Shown here in pieces: positions 35,689-43,358 of a stretch of DNA of 64,000 nucleotides. A model generated the notes under the pieces. It did no database searches. It saw only the letters and a list, made by a program, of their open reading frames with translations, and was not told where the DNA came from. A program made the position numbers and the translations under genes. Each line of letters opens with the position of its first letter. Within the stretch, counting starts at the first letter, position 1. The DNA comes from Echinicola marina (GTDB lineage Bacteria > Bacteroidota > Bacteroidia > Cytophagales > Cyclobacteriaceae), in assembly GCF_020463795.1 (NCBI RefSeq), contig NZ_CP080025.1:2725501-2789500 (forward strand), read 5' to 3'.

Positions 35689-35799
35689 CTAATTTATAGT
35701 TCCCTTTAATTTTGGGCAGGTTTTGGCACCTTTTCGTTGTGGCGAATGGTTGCCAGAGGGTCAATGAGCCTGATCTCTCGCCTCTTCTTTATAAATCAG
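35689..35799 (-). promoter_or_regulatory. SAM-I (S-box) riboswitch
   Basis: On the minus strand the core matches the S-box consensus: GAGGCGAGAGATCAGGCTC, then GACCCTCTGGCAACC, then AAGGTGCCAAAACCTGCCC. The closing stem P1 pairs CTGATTTATA (35799-35790) with TATAAATTAG (35698-35689), ten pairs with one G-U. GGCGA and TCGCC form P2. Binding of S-adenosylmethionine would lower metZ expression. No clear terminator follows the aptamer, so control may act on translation or through the pairing further down the leader. Confidence 0.93.
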
Positions 35800-35814
35800 T
35801 TGCCTGAAGTGATA

Positions 35815-35846
35815 CAAAGTAACATTAGCCTCGTTGAAATTCCAAA
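35815..35846 (-). promoter_or_regulatory. Promoter of the metZ riboswitch transcript
   Basis: On the minus strand, TTTG (35846-35843), a 20-base spacer, then TTACTTTG (35822-35815), one base off the TAnnTTTG -7 element. Transcription would start about 10 bases ahead of the riboswitch. Confidence 0.5.
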
Positions 35847-35884
35847 CAATTTATATTTTGCGATCTAAAATTTCTTGTTGGGTA

Positions 35885-36562
35885 CTATTGAGGTATATAG
35901 TTTTTTAGGACCGAGTACCATAGGTCATAGCCTTTATCGTTATAATGCAGCATGTCTTCGATGAAGATTTCGGGCATTGGTTTTCCGTTTTCATTAAGTG
36001 TAATGTCCCATATATTGATAAAAGACACTTTGTCCGTCTTTTTACAATAGATTTCCATTAACCTGTTGAGGGCTTCATATTGCTCTTTTAATTCCCATCT
36101 GGACGGACTGGGTTTTGGGCTGATGAAATGTATTTCTGCCTCTGGTAAACTTTTATGGATCTTTGTGACCAGTTTTTTCATGGTGTTAAGGATGGTGACG
36201 GGGTTTTTGCCGCTGGCAATATCGTTATCACCTTCATAGATAAATATATTCTGTGGTTGATACCTGATGATAAGTTGGTTGGCATAGAATAATAGCTCAT
36301 GGGCTTGGGAGCCGCCAAATCCGGTATTGACTATAGTCTGATCAGGGAAATACTCTTGAATATCTGTCCATTTTCTAATACTGGAGCTTCCGGTAAAAAG
36401 GTATATTGGTTCTGCTGAATTTGGAATAGGGGTATTTTGAACGATTGACTCAACTTCTTCTTTGAATTTTTCGGGGGAATTTTGGGCTTGAAGTTGTAGG
36501 CTAAGCAATATGGTCAACAGGAAAAGGAGAGTTTTTGGGCTTGAATAGAATGGATTTGTCAT
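35885..36562 (-). CDS. Exported SGNH/GDSL hydrolase
   Basis: 225 residues with a signal peptide (about 1-26, ends LQLQAQ). The SGNH blocks are visible: FTGSSSIRKW with the nucleophile serine (GSSS), NTGFGGSQ (block II glycine), EGDNDIASGK (block III, N of GDND) and a C-terminal MLHYNDKGYDLW supplying the catalytic histidine. Such secreted enzymes remove acyl groups, often acetyl groups from polysaccharides, or cleave lipids. The substrate is not known. The gene has no close partner on the same strand. Confidence 0.9.
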   Translation of the reverse strand: MTNPFYSSPKTLLFLLTILLSLQLQAQNSPEKFKEEVESIVQNTPIPNSAEPIYLFTGSSSIRKWTDIQEYFPDQTIVNTGFGGSQAHELLFYANQLIIRYQPQNIFIYEGDNDIASGKNPVTILNTMKKLVTKIHKSLPEAEIHFISPKPSPSRWELKEQYEALNRLMEIYCKKTDKVSFINIWDITLNENGKPMPEIFIEDMLHYNDKGYDLWYSVLKNYIPQ

Positions 36563-36890
36563 GATAAAGCGTTTGGTTTTTTTAGAAAGTTATCAATAAT
36601 GGATGAAAATTAGCTGTCCTGTGATCGGAAAATATGAATAAATCCCAAATTCGAACATTTTTCCGTACAGTAGCGGAGGTTGTACGCTGTTGTGTTTTTT
36701 GTCTTTGGGTGATTTCAAGATTGATTTTATAAGTTTTGAAACAAGAAAAGGGGGATTGGTGGCATTTAGGGTAGGATTGGTCACATTAATTATATATCCC
36801 TAGAAATCAAAAGTATCTTGAACGCAGAATTGCCCACTTTTTGATGATTAGAAGAGAAGTCAGGTATGGTAGTAAAGTTTAATAAAGATA
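36563..36890. other. Divergent intergenic region, 328 bases
   Basis: Between the SGNH hydrolase and DUF4407 start codons. No coding frame, repeat or perfect -7 element is recognised on either strand. Confidence 0.5.
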
Positions 36891-38051
36891 ATGGAGAAAC
36901 TTAAGGATTTTCTGTGGTTTTGTAGCGGAGGCAATATGGCCTTATTAAGGAAATGTCCAACTGAATCCAATAAATATATTGGAATTGGAGGGGCTGTGTT
37001 TTTTACAGGTTTGCTTGCGGCTCTTTCCGGCGGTTATGCTTTGTTTACTGTGTTTGAAGTGTGGTATTGGACAGTTCTTTTTGGTTTGGTTTGGGGCTTG
37101 ATGATTTTCAATTTAGACAGGTTCATTGTTTCTGGTATGAGGAAGCGGGAAAGCTTCTGGTCAGAATTGAGAGTGGCGTTTCCAAGATTGATTTTGGCGG
37201 TGTTATTGGCTATAGTTATTTCTAAGCCGTTAGAATTGAAGATTTTTGAAAAGGAAATCAATAAAAAGCTGGAGGCTAATAAGCTTAAGGATCTGGCCAG
37301 TTCTAGGGAAAATTTGATGGTTGTTTTTCCAGAAGTGGAAAGGCTGGAAAAAGAAAATGATTTGCTGAAGCAGGAAATACAGGAAAAAGCGGCTTTTCGT
37401 GATCAGAAACAAAAGGAATATGATTCGGAGCGTTTTGGGGAAAAGACGACAGGTACAACGGGGATTGTTGGCTTGGGGGTAAATGCTGAGAAGAAAGAGC
37501 GACAGCTGGATGCTGCTGAAGATGCTTTGATTCAGGTTCGTGAAAGAAATTGGGCGAAAATTGATAAAAATGAAGTCCAAATCAATCAAATACTGGAAGA
37601 TAAAGAACAGGTTTTTTTGCAGCAAAAGTCAATGATCGATCAATATGACGGCATGGCGGCGAGAATGGATGCACTTGCAACACTTACCGCAGAGAGTAAG
37701 GCGATAGCTGCAGCTAATTTATTTATAGTTCTTTTGTTTGTGGCCATTGAAACTGCACCGGTTGTTGTTAAGTTGATCTCGAATAAGGGGCCTTATGATT
37801 TATTGTTGGATAAATCGGAAAGTGCTGTGGCTGTTTATGTTCATGAGCAGAAATTTAAGCTGCAGGAGGCAAGTGATATGCGCTTGAAGTATTTTTCTGA
37901 AACCAGTGCGTTAGAGAATAAACTAAAAATCCAGGACAAGAATCACCGTTCTGTTTTGATTTCAAAAACAGAACGGGATTGGCTGGAAGAAAAATTGGGA
38001 AAAAAACCTTCAAAGGAAGATGGTGTGGAAGTCGGTGAGGGGCTAGTATGA
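36891..38051 (+). CDS. DUF4407 membrane protein
   Basis: 386 residues. It opens with the DUF4407 pattern FLWFCSGGNMALLRKCPTESNKYIGIG. Membrane helices are predicted at about 27-50, 57-78 and 100-117, then a long charged coiled coil (about 120-265, with EVERLEKENDLLKQEIQEK), and a last membrane helix near 277-300 (AIAAANLFIVLLFVAIETAP). A cytoplasmic tail ends the protein. Function is unknown. The layout (helix bundle, long coiled coil, helix) suggests a scaffold or envelope-spanning role. Its stop abuts the convergent DUF5995 gene with no gap. Confidence 0.88.
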   Translation: MEKLKDFLWFCSGGNMALLRKCPTESNKYIGIGGAVFFTGLLAALSGGYALFTVFEVWYWTVLFGLVWGLMIFNLDRFIVSGMRKRESFWSELRVAFPRLILAVLLAIVISKPLELKIFEKEINKKLEANKLKDLASSRENLMVVFPEVERLEKENDLLKQEIQEKAAFRDQKQKEYDSERFGEKTTGTTGIVGLGVNAEKKERQLDAAEDALIQVRERNWAKIDKNEVQINQILEDKEQVFLQQKSMIDQYDGMAARMDALATLTAESKAIAAANLFIVLLFVAIETAPVVVKLISNKGPYDLLLDKSESAVAVYVHEQKFKLQEASDMRLKYFSETSALENKLKIQDKNHRSVLISKTERDWLEEKLGKKPSKEDGVEVGEGLV

Positions 38052-38843
38052 TCAGGCTGTTTCCAGTTTGTTAAAAGAAAGTTGGAGAGGCATGTTTTCC
38101 TTTGAAATTACTTCTAGTTGGTCCATTACCCTGGGGACTGATTTCCATTCGGTCCAGCTGATGAATTTTGTGATCACACTTAATCTTCTGCCAGGCTTGG
38201 CGATTTTGTTTCCGATTTTCAGTATGGACAAGTCCCTATTGTTTAAGGCTTGGTCAAGGTTTGCTGCAATAGCGTATTCATTGGCAAACTTCCATGCCCC
38301 ATCTCTGGCGATCTGAATGCTGAAATTGAGTAATACCTCATCTTTTCCATTGGCGAATTTGATCAAGAAACCAAAAATGGGTGATACTTTGGATAAGTTG
38401 GATTTTACTCCGTCTACCAGTTCGGATAATATGATGTTGATTTTATCAAAGTCATTTTTGATATCCAGAAGGTTTCCATTTTTCATTGTTTCGACGGCTG
38501 CTATTCCCAAATCAAGATTGATGTGGGCGTTAATTCCCAATAATAAATGTTGAAGGATGGTGGTGCCGGATTTTTCGGCTGTTTCAAAGGCACAAAACCA
38601 GCTTTTGCTAGGTTGTTTTGCTTCTAAATACAGGTTATAAGCATCAAAGAAACGTTGGGCGAATATTATATCCAGCTTTTCCATTCTTGCGTTGTCTTCG
38701 AATTCCTTGTTGATGATTCCTTCCTTGATTCGGATGGTTACTCTTCTGTAAAGAATAGCAAAAAAGCCAATTCTGCTGGCAGTCTGCTGGCAATCAAAGA
38801 CGATCTTGTCCATTTTGCTGATCACTTCATCTATTGTTTCCAT
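38052..38843 (-). CDS. DUF5995 family protein
   Basis: 263 residues, no signal peptide, mostly helical. The segments ILYRRVTIRIKEGI, RMEKLDIIFAQRFFDAYNLY, and LQHLLLGINAHINLDLGIAA followed by NDFDKINIIL match DUF5995, whose hallmark is the GxNAHIxxDL motif (about 121-130). Conserved H and D residues in that motif could bind a metal or form an active site, but no function has been shown. It directly abuts the DUF4407 gene end to end on the opposite strand. The upstream 700 bases contain no further gene on its strand. Confidence 0.82.
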   Translation of the reverse strand: METIDEVISKMDKIVFDCQQTASRIGFFAILYRRVTIRIKEGIINKEFEDNARMEKLDIIFAQRFFDAYNLYLEAKQPSKSWFCAFETAEKSGTTILQHLLLGINAHINLDLGIAAVETMKNGNLLDIKNDFDKINIILSELVDGVKSNLSKVSPIFGFLIKFANGKDEVLLNFSIQIARDGAWKFANEYAIAANLDQALNNRDLSILKIGNKIAKPGRRLSVITKFISWTEWKSVPRVMDQLEVISKENMPLQLSFNKLETA

Positions 38844-39113
38844 AGTAAAAAGTTAATTGAGAGAATTGTGAATGTTTATAATACCAATATAATTCTATTG
38901 TCCTTTGAAGATTTAAAGAATCTGGAAAAATATCAAGAAAAGGTGTTTGGGTGATAATATGGTTTTAATTAATGGTAGGGATATTTGCATAAACCGTTTT
39001 AGTATTTCTTTATGGTTAAATACAAGGTGTTAATTGTGTTTTGATGTGAAGGAGATGAAAATTGGAGTGGAAAATATTTTTGCGGTTTTATTGCGGTTAG
39101 AGATATTTTCATT

Positions 39114-39197
39114 ATGTTTAAAGAAGTTTTGGTGTTAAAAACGAGGAATAAAGTCCTTTTTTCCAAAATATATGCGGCTGTTAGTCAGTTAAAATAA
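39114..39197 (+). CDS. Possible 27-residue microprotein
   Basis: ATG at 39114 to TAA at 39195-39197, encoding a basic peptide starting MFKEVLVLKTRNKV and ending AAVSQLK. Its stop is 8 bases before a strong terminator that no other plus-strand gene can claim, which suggests a transcript ends here. There is no clear ribosome site or perfect -7 element, so the transcript could equally be a non-coding RNA. Very uncertain. Confidence 0.25.
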   Translation: MFKEVLVLKTRNKVLFSKIYAAVSQLK

Positions 39198-39205
39198 ACC
39201 CATTC

Positions 39206-39237
39206 GAGGAATCCATGAGGCGATTCCTCTTTTTTTT
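39206..39237 (+). terminator. Orphan terminator
   Basis: Stem GAGGAATC / GATTCCTC (8 bp, 8-base loop) followed by eight T. The nearest annotated plus-strand gene ends at 38051, with a whole minus-strand gene in between, so it probably ends an unannotated transcript. Confidence 0.85.
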
Positions 39238-39489
39238 GCCTAAATTTTACACTTGTTTTTGTGTGTTTTGTGTAAAATAATGGAAAACAGGTTGTTTTTT
39301 GAACTTGTTTTTGGGTTTTTGTCAAATCCATGTCTTTTTACAGCTTGGCTTGAGCCTGTTTTTAGTGAAAATATGTCTTTGTGGTCAGGATGGGCTGTTT
39401 TTTAGGCTAGATTTAGCAGGGAAGTGAAGATAAATGCGAATTTCGGTTCAATATTACGCCAGTGTTTTCAAATGGTTAAGTTTGGATAG

Positions 39490-39518
39490 AAAAAAAGCTG
39501 CACATTGAGGTGCAGCTT
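39490..39518 (-). terminator. Terminator after the second Gfo/Idh/MocA gene
   Basis: Minus strand: stem AAGCTGCAC / GTGCAGCTT (9 bp, 6-base loop) followed by a T run, 26 bases past the stop at 39545. Confidence 0.9.
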
Positions 39519-39544
39519 AAAATTTTATGCGAATCTTTTACGGC

Positions 39545-40756
39545 TTATCCATAATTGTATTCTGGTTTCCAGCTTTCGATAGTATTGTTATATGTTGAGT
39601 GGTTGGCCAAGTGGATACATGTTGCAGTGGTTGCTCCGCTGATCACATTAGAAGCAGGTGTTTCTTTGTTCATGATGGAATTATGAAAATCTTTCAAAGC
39701 ATAAATAGTCCCATCTTTGGTTTTTTCGTCCAAAATAGGGATACCTTTTCCTTCTTTCCAGGTGAGTTTGGTAGCTCCAGATACCCCGTCAACTATTTGC
39801 AATTCCTCCATACGTTCTTTTTCTGGGTAAAAATACCCTTCATTCATTAAAAGGTCCACAGTGCCTTTGGTCCCTTTGATGCTGAATGAATATCCTTCAC
39901 GAGCATTGCTGCAGGTGGCACCAAAATTCCCAATCATTCCAGCTTTTTCATAACGAAGGATCAGTTGGACATTATCAAAGGTTTCCCTTCCATCGTCATA
40001 ATTATCAATTCCACCTGCGCCCATTATGGTGTCTGGATGGGTCTCAAAAGCCCAGTTGATAAAGTCTATTTGATGGGAAAGCAATTCTGCAGGTAATCCT
40101 CCGGAATATTCTTTGTACATTCTCCAGTTTATGGCTCTTTCTAAAGAAGGATCTGGTACTGGTCTTTTCCAGTTCCAGTTTCTGTCCCATCTAGAGTCGA
40201 TTTGGGTGATTTTCCCAAGATAACCGGACTGGATCATATCTTTTACCTTATAGTAGAGAGGAGTGTACCGGTATTGGTGGCCGACTTGAAGCGTTAGTTT
40301 TGGATTGTTAGCTACTAACTTGACTAACTTTTGTGCTTCAGGGATGTTGTAGGTCATGGTTTTTTCCAAATAAACATTTTTTCCCGCCTCTAAAGCAGCT
40401 TTTGCGGGAGCATAATGCATGTTTAATGGAGTGGCAATAATGACGGCTTCTATTTCCTTTAGTTCAAGAAGTTTTTCGTAATCTTTAAAGGCTTGGAATT
40501 TGATGTCGGGGAAACTTTCTCTTGCCTGTTTTAATCTGAAGTCCAAATTATCACAAATAGCGACCATCTCAAATTGATCAGGCATTCTCTTCATTACGTG
40601 CATAATACCTTTGCCTCTGTCGCCACAACCTATAATTCCTATTTTTATTGGACCGGTATTTAATCCGGAAGACTGGTAAGCAGCTACTAATTGTTGAGGA
40701 AGTACTGCTCCTCCTAAAATAATGCCCCCAGTTTTCACGAAATCCCTTCTGTTCAT
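39545..40756 (-). CDS. Tat-exported Gfo/Idh/MocA family oxidoreductase
   Basis: 403 residues from the ATG at 40754-40756, chosen because the Tat motif NRRDFVKTGG then sits at the N-terminus; an upstream TTG would add 14 residues. NAD(P) loop: KIGIIGCGDRGKGIMHV. The family EKP-type motif is YLEKTMTYNIPEA, and HQYRYTPLYYKVKDMI and the SGGLPAELLSHQIDFINWAF segment follow. It is similar in design to the protein at 29664-31127 but shorter, and the two may act on related sugars or inositols outside the cytoplasm. No sugar operon is adjacent. Confidence 0.9.
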   Translation of the reverse strand: MNRRDFVKTGGIILGGAVLPQQLVAAYQSSGLNTGPIKIGIIGCGDRGKGIMHVMKRMPDQFEMVAICDNLDFRLKQARESFPDIKFQAFKDYEKLLELKEIEAVIIATPLNMHYAPAKAALEAGKNVYLEKTMTYNIPEAQKLVKLVANNPKLTLQVGHQYRYTPLYYKVKDMIQSGYLGKITQIDSRWDRNWNWKRPVPDPSLERAINWRMYKEYSGGLPAELLSHQIDFINWAFETHPDTIMGAGGIDNYDDGRETFDNVQLILRYEKAGMIGNFGATCSNAREGYSFSIKGTKGTVDLLMNEGYFYPEKERMEELQIVDGVSGATKLTWKEGKGIPILDEKTKDGTIYALKDFHNSIMNKETPASNVISGATTATCIHLANHSTYNNTIESWKPEYNYG

Positions 40757-41055
40757 TTGATGATATGTTAAGTTGTTGGAATTTTTTTCTGTTTTCAAAT
40801 TCTTTAAATATATAAGAATATGATTTTAAAAAAAAGCGGTAATATTTGAATGGAAATTTTTTGCTTTTACTTAATCTCAGAAGATAGCTATTGGAAGTTT
40901 AAAAGTTTTATTAATATTCGCGGTGTCTAAAGGGTGGTTTGGAATGAGATAATGATTGTTTGGTCGGAATTTTCTTAATTTATTTTGGACTTTATTCTTA
41001 AAATGAATTCTGGATTAGTTAGTTTTATTTATATCAATGAAAATGATTTAACAGC

Positions 41056-41640
41056 ATGTATATTTTTGGAGCTTCGGGACATGGGAAGGTGGTGATATCT
41101 GCATTGGAAAGTAGAGGGATTCATATCAGCGGTGTTTTTGATGATAATGAAGCATTGAAGACCTGTCTCCATTATCCCGTAAAAGTTTATAATGAAATAG
41201 AAGATCATCATGACAATAGTTTTATCATTGCTATCGGTGATAATGTAGTTAGAGAAAAAGTGTATGAACGCTTGGGAAGAGGAGCTTGGTATGGTGTGGT
41301 AATTCACGAAAAGGCAGTGGTCAATGATTATATACGATATGAGGAAGGGACGGTGGTCATGGCATCAGCTACCGTACAGCCAGGTACACAGCTAGGCAAG
41401 CATGTGATCATTAATACATCCGCTGTGGTCGATCATGATTGTCTGATTGGTGATTTTGTTCATATTGCGCCTAGGGCAACCTTGTGTGGAGGTGTACAAG
41501 TGGGCAAAGGGAGTTTGGTGGGGGCAGGAAGTACGGTGTTACCGGGAATTCAAATTGGGGAAAATTGTACAATAGGTGCAGGAGCAACGGTGCTAAGGAA
41601 TGTAAATGATGGGGAAACTGTTTATGGAGTAGTAAAGTAA
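41056..41640 (+). CDS. NeuD/PglD-type acetyltransferase
   Basis: 194 residues. The N-terminal Rossmann-like domain starts YIFGASGHGKVV, typical of NeuD/PglD sugar O- or N-acyltransferases. A left-handed beta helix follows (about 95-190): VVMASATVQPGTQLGKHVIINTSAVVDHDC, where the histidine of VDHD is the catalytic base in PglD, and then GAGATVLRNV. These enzymes acetylate amino- or nonulosonic-sugar precursors. No other surface-sugar gene is adjacent; instead it lies 5 bases before a Crp/Fnr regulator, with which it is likely co-transcribed. The reason for that pairing is not clear. Confidence 0.9.
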   Translation: MYIFGASGHGKVVISALESRGIHISGVFDDNEALKTCLHYPVKVYNEIEDHHDNSFIIAIGDNVVREKVYERLGRGAWYGVVIHEKAVVNDYIRYEEGTVVMASATVQPGTQLGKHVIINTSAVVDHDCLIGDFVHIAPRATLCGGVQVGKGSLVGAGSTVLPGIQIGENCTIGAGATVLRNVNDGETVYGVVK

Positions 41641-41645
41641 TAAAA

Positions 41646-42311
41646 ATGGATGTTTTAGAGATTAAAGATAAGCTGACAGGCATTTCCGATCGGGCATTAT
41701 TGGAAAAAATTGCTTCTGAGGGGAGTTTGATGAGAATTCATGCTGGGGAGACTATCATGGAACCAGGACAATTTATCAAGTCAGTTCCTATAGTCATAGA
41801 TGGAGCCATTAAGGTGTTGAGAGTGGATACGGAAGGCAAAGAGCTCTTCTTATATTATTTATATCCAGGCCAGACATGTGCATTGTCATTGACTTGCTGT
41901 GATGTGGCTAAGCCCAGTGAAATTAGGGCGGTGGCAGAAGAAGATACTACGATCATTAATATTCCTGTTAGATTGCATGAAAAGTGGAGCGAGGAATTCA
42001 GGCAATGGAAGGATTTTGTTACACAAACCTATCAAAATAGATTTCAGGAGATGTTGAAGGCTTTGGATGCGGTGGCTTTTTTGAAAATGGATCAGCGGCT
42101 GGCATTGTATATTCAGGCCAAAAGGGAAAAAACAGGTAGTAATGAACTGCAGATTACTCATCAGGAAATAGCCAATGAGTTAGGGACTTCGCGGGAGGTT
42201 ATCTCTAGATTGCTGAAGCAATTGGAAAAAAAGAAGTGGATAGAATTGGGTAGGAATATCATATATATTCGTGATGATTTTGATGAATTGATTAAGAAAA
42301 GTGAAGTTTAG
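41646..42311 (+). CDS. Crp/Fnr family regulator with cysteine cluster
   Basis: 221 residues. A cNMP-type sensor domain (about 15-130) is joined by a dimer helix to a winged helix-turn-helix whose recognition helix is TSREVISRLLKQLEK. The sensor domain has three cysteines close together, C78, C84 and C85 (YPGQTCALSLTCCDVA). This cysteine-rich variant recurs in Bacteroidota near sulfur genes, I believe, and might sense sulfane sulfur or redox state rather than a nucleotide. Downstream sulfur genes carry Crp-like palindromes at activator spacing (43285-43299, 44184-44198), which makes this protein the likely activator. No such site is seen before its own operon. Confidence 0.92.
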   Translation: MDVLEIKDKLTGISDRALLEKIASEGSLMRIHAGETIMEPGQFIKSVPIVIDGAIKVLRVDTEGKELFLYYLYPGQTCALSLTCCDVAKPSEIRAVAEEDTTIINIPVRLHEKWSEEFRQWKDFVTQTYQNRFQEMLKALDAVAFLKMDQRLALYIQAKREKTGSNELQITHQEIANELGTSREVISRLLKQLEKKKWIELGRNIIYIRDDFDELIKKSEV

Positions 42312-42328
42312 GTAGCTCTACTAATATG

Positions 42329-43147
42329 TTATTTTCTTGATTGAGATTTAAGGACCAATAAAGGGACTGTTGTGTGCAGGGCCAATTCGGCCGAGTGACT
42401 CTTGTTAAATAAATAATCAAAAAAGGTTCGGTGCTGGGTAAACATGGATAATAAGGTTTGAGGGTGTTTTTCTGCATACTTTTGTAAGCCTTCATTGACT
42501 TCCTTGGCAGCGATTTCCTCGTAGCTGATGGTAAGCTCTGGAAAACGGTCCTTTAGATAAGCAGACAATTCGAAAAAGGTGATTTCCTGTGGTATTTCCG
42601 CTTTATCCTTAATATGAATAATTTTGTAGGGAAGTTTATATCCTTTGGTAAGGGTGATAAGTTGCCCCAAGAAGGAGATGTCTTCCCTGTTTAGCTCCAT
42701 GGCCATAGAGATGGTGTTCATGTTTTTGAATTGCGCTTCTGGGGGGATGCAGAGTACAGGTTTGGGGCAGTGTTTGATTACTTCGGTAGTTGTGGTGCCC
42801 AGAAAAGCTTGGGAGATTTTGCTTTCTCCACTTGTACCTACGATGACCAAGTCATATTGTTGTTTTTTTGCTTCTGAACAAATGGCACTGGAAGCAGTTT
42901 CCTGAGTGATCAGGTAGGAGATTTTCAGACCTTCTTTTTTGGCTTCTTTTTTCAGCTTTTCCATTTCCTTTTTAGCCTGATTTTCTATGGCCACAATATA
43001 TTCGGCCAGTTGAGCGGCAAAGTCAAATACAGGAGTGTACGCAAATAATAAACCAAGCTTCCCATGATGAGCTTTGGCGAGTTCTTTTGCGAACTGAAAA
43101 GCATTTTGGGCATTTTCAGAGAAATCAGTAGCTAATAGTATTTTCAT
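42329..43147 (-). CDS. Tandem universal stress protein
   Basis: 272 residues from the ATG at 43145-43147, where the family start MKILLATDFSENA lies; five upstream codons are discarded. Two Usp domains are fused: the first (1-148) has the ATP-type GTSGESKISQAFLGTTTTEVIKHC pattern, and the second (about 150-272) is degenerate and ends with AELALHTTVPLLVL. Usp proteins bind ATP or act in stress survival and redox adaptation. It lies divergently from tauE and convergently with the Crp/Fnr gene, and may belong to the same response, although the palindrome near 43290 is not positioned to act on its promoter. Confidence 0.93.
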   Translation of the reverse strand: MKILLATDFSENAQNAFQFAKELAKAHHGKLGLLFAYTPVFDFAAQLAEYIVAIENQAKKEMEKLKKEAKKEGLKISYLITQETASSAICSEAKKQQYDLVIVGTSGESKISQAFLGTTTTEVIKHCPKPVLCIPPEAQFKNMNTISMAMELNREDISFLGQLITLTKGYKLPYKIIHIKDKAEIPQEITFFELSAYLKDRFPELTISYEEIAAKEVNEGLQKYAEKHPQTLLSMFTQHRTFFDYLFNKSHSAELALHTTVPLLVLKSQSRK

Positions 43148-43284
43148 GATTGTCAATGCCAATTTATTTTATTAATATAATTACTTTGGGGCATTTTCCC
43201 AATAGAATTTGGTTATTGGTACATGGTATTTGATGAAATATAAGATGATATAAATCAGGTAAATAGAGGTAAGGCTATCCTAAG

Positions 43285-43299
43285 TGTAACAAATGTCAC
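43285..43299. promoter_or_regulatory. Crp/Fnr-like operator before tauE
   Basis: TGTAA-CAAATG-TCAC, close to the Crp consensus TGTGA-N6-TCACA. It ends exactly 22 bases before the tauE -7 element, placing its centre near -40 from the expected start, as for class II activation. The spacing is identical to the operator at 44184-44198. Confidence 0.7.
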
Positions 43300-43321
43300 C
43301 GCAAGTGGTTGGTTGATGCTT

Positions 43322-43329
43322 TAGTTTTG
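43322..43329 (+). promoter_or_regulatory. -7 element of tauE
   Basis: TAGTTTTG, a perfect TAnnTTTG, 29 bases before the ATG at 43359. Identical to the element before the persulfide dioxygenase gene. Confidence 0.65.
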
Positions 43330-43358
43330 TATAAAATTTAAATAAAGAAGATTAATAA

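Larger units (their letters stand above)
35554..35884. other. Leader region of metZ, 331 bases
   Basis: It holds, on the minus strand, the metZ promoter, a SAM-I riboswitch (35689-35799) and about 135 bases of leader. That leader contains a second possible long-range pairing (CACAATTC with GAATTGTG) that might belong to the expression platform. No gene is seen. Confidence 0.7.
38844..39544. other. Intergenic region, 701 bases, with terminators and a possible small gene
   Basis: The largest gap in the window. It contains an orphan plus-strand terminator (39206-39237), a possible 27-residue frame just before it, an inverted repeat TTTTACAC / GTGTAAAA (about 39245-39280), and the terminator of the following minus-strand gene (39490-39518). 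The rest is T- and G-rich sequence without recognisable content. Confidence 0.6.

Noticed and set aside
38655-38954. 99-codon plus-strand frame overlapping the DUF5995 start
   Set aside because: It is a shadow of DUF5995 codons for two thirds of its length, with no start context and no family likeness.
39245-39280. Inverted repeat TTTTACAC / GTGTAAAA in the 700-base gap
   Set aside because: The arms are short with a 17-base T/G-rich spacer, and the composition of the region makes a chance match plausible.
40757-41055. Autoregulatory Crp-like site before the acetyltransferase-Crp/Fnr operon
   Set aside because: No TGTRA-N6-TCAC or close variant is present; TAGTTTTA near 41020 is only a partial -7 match.
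43148-43284. Possible action of the Crp-like operator on the divergent Usp gene
   Set aside because: No -7 element is found at the 22-base spacing on the minus strand, so I do not place usp in the regulon.
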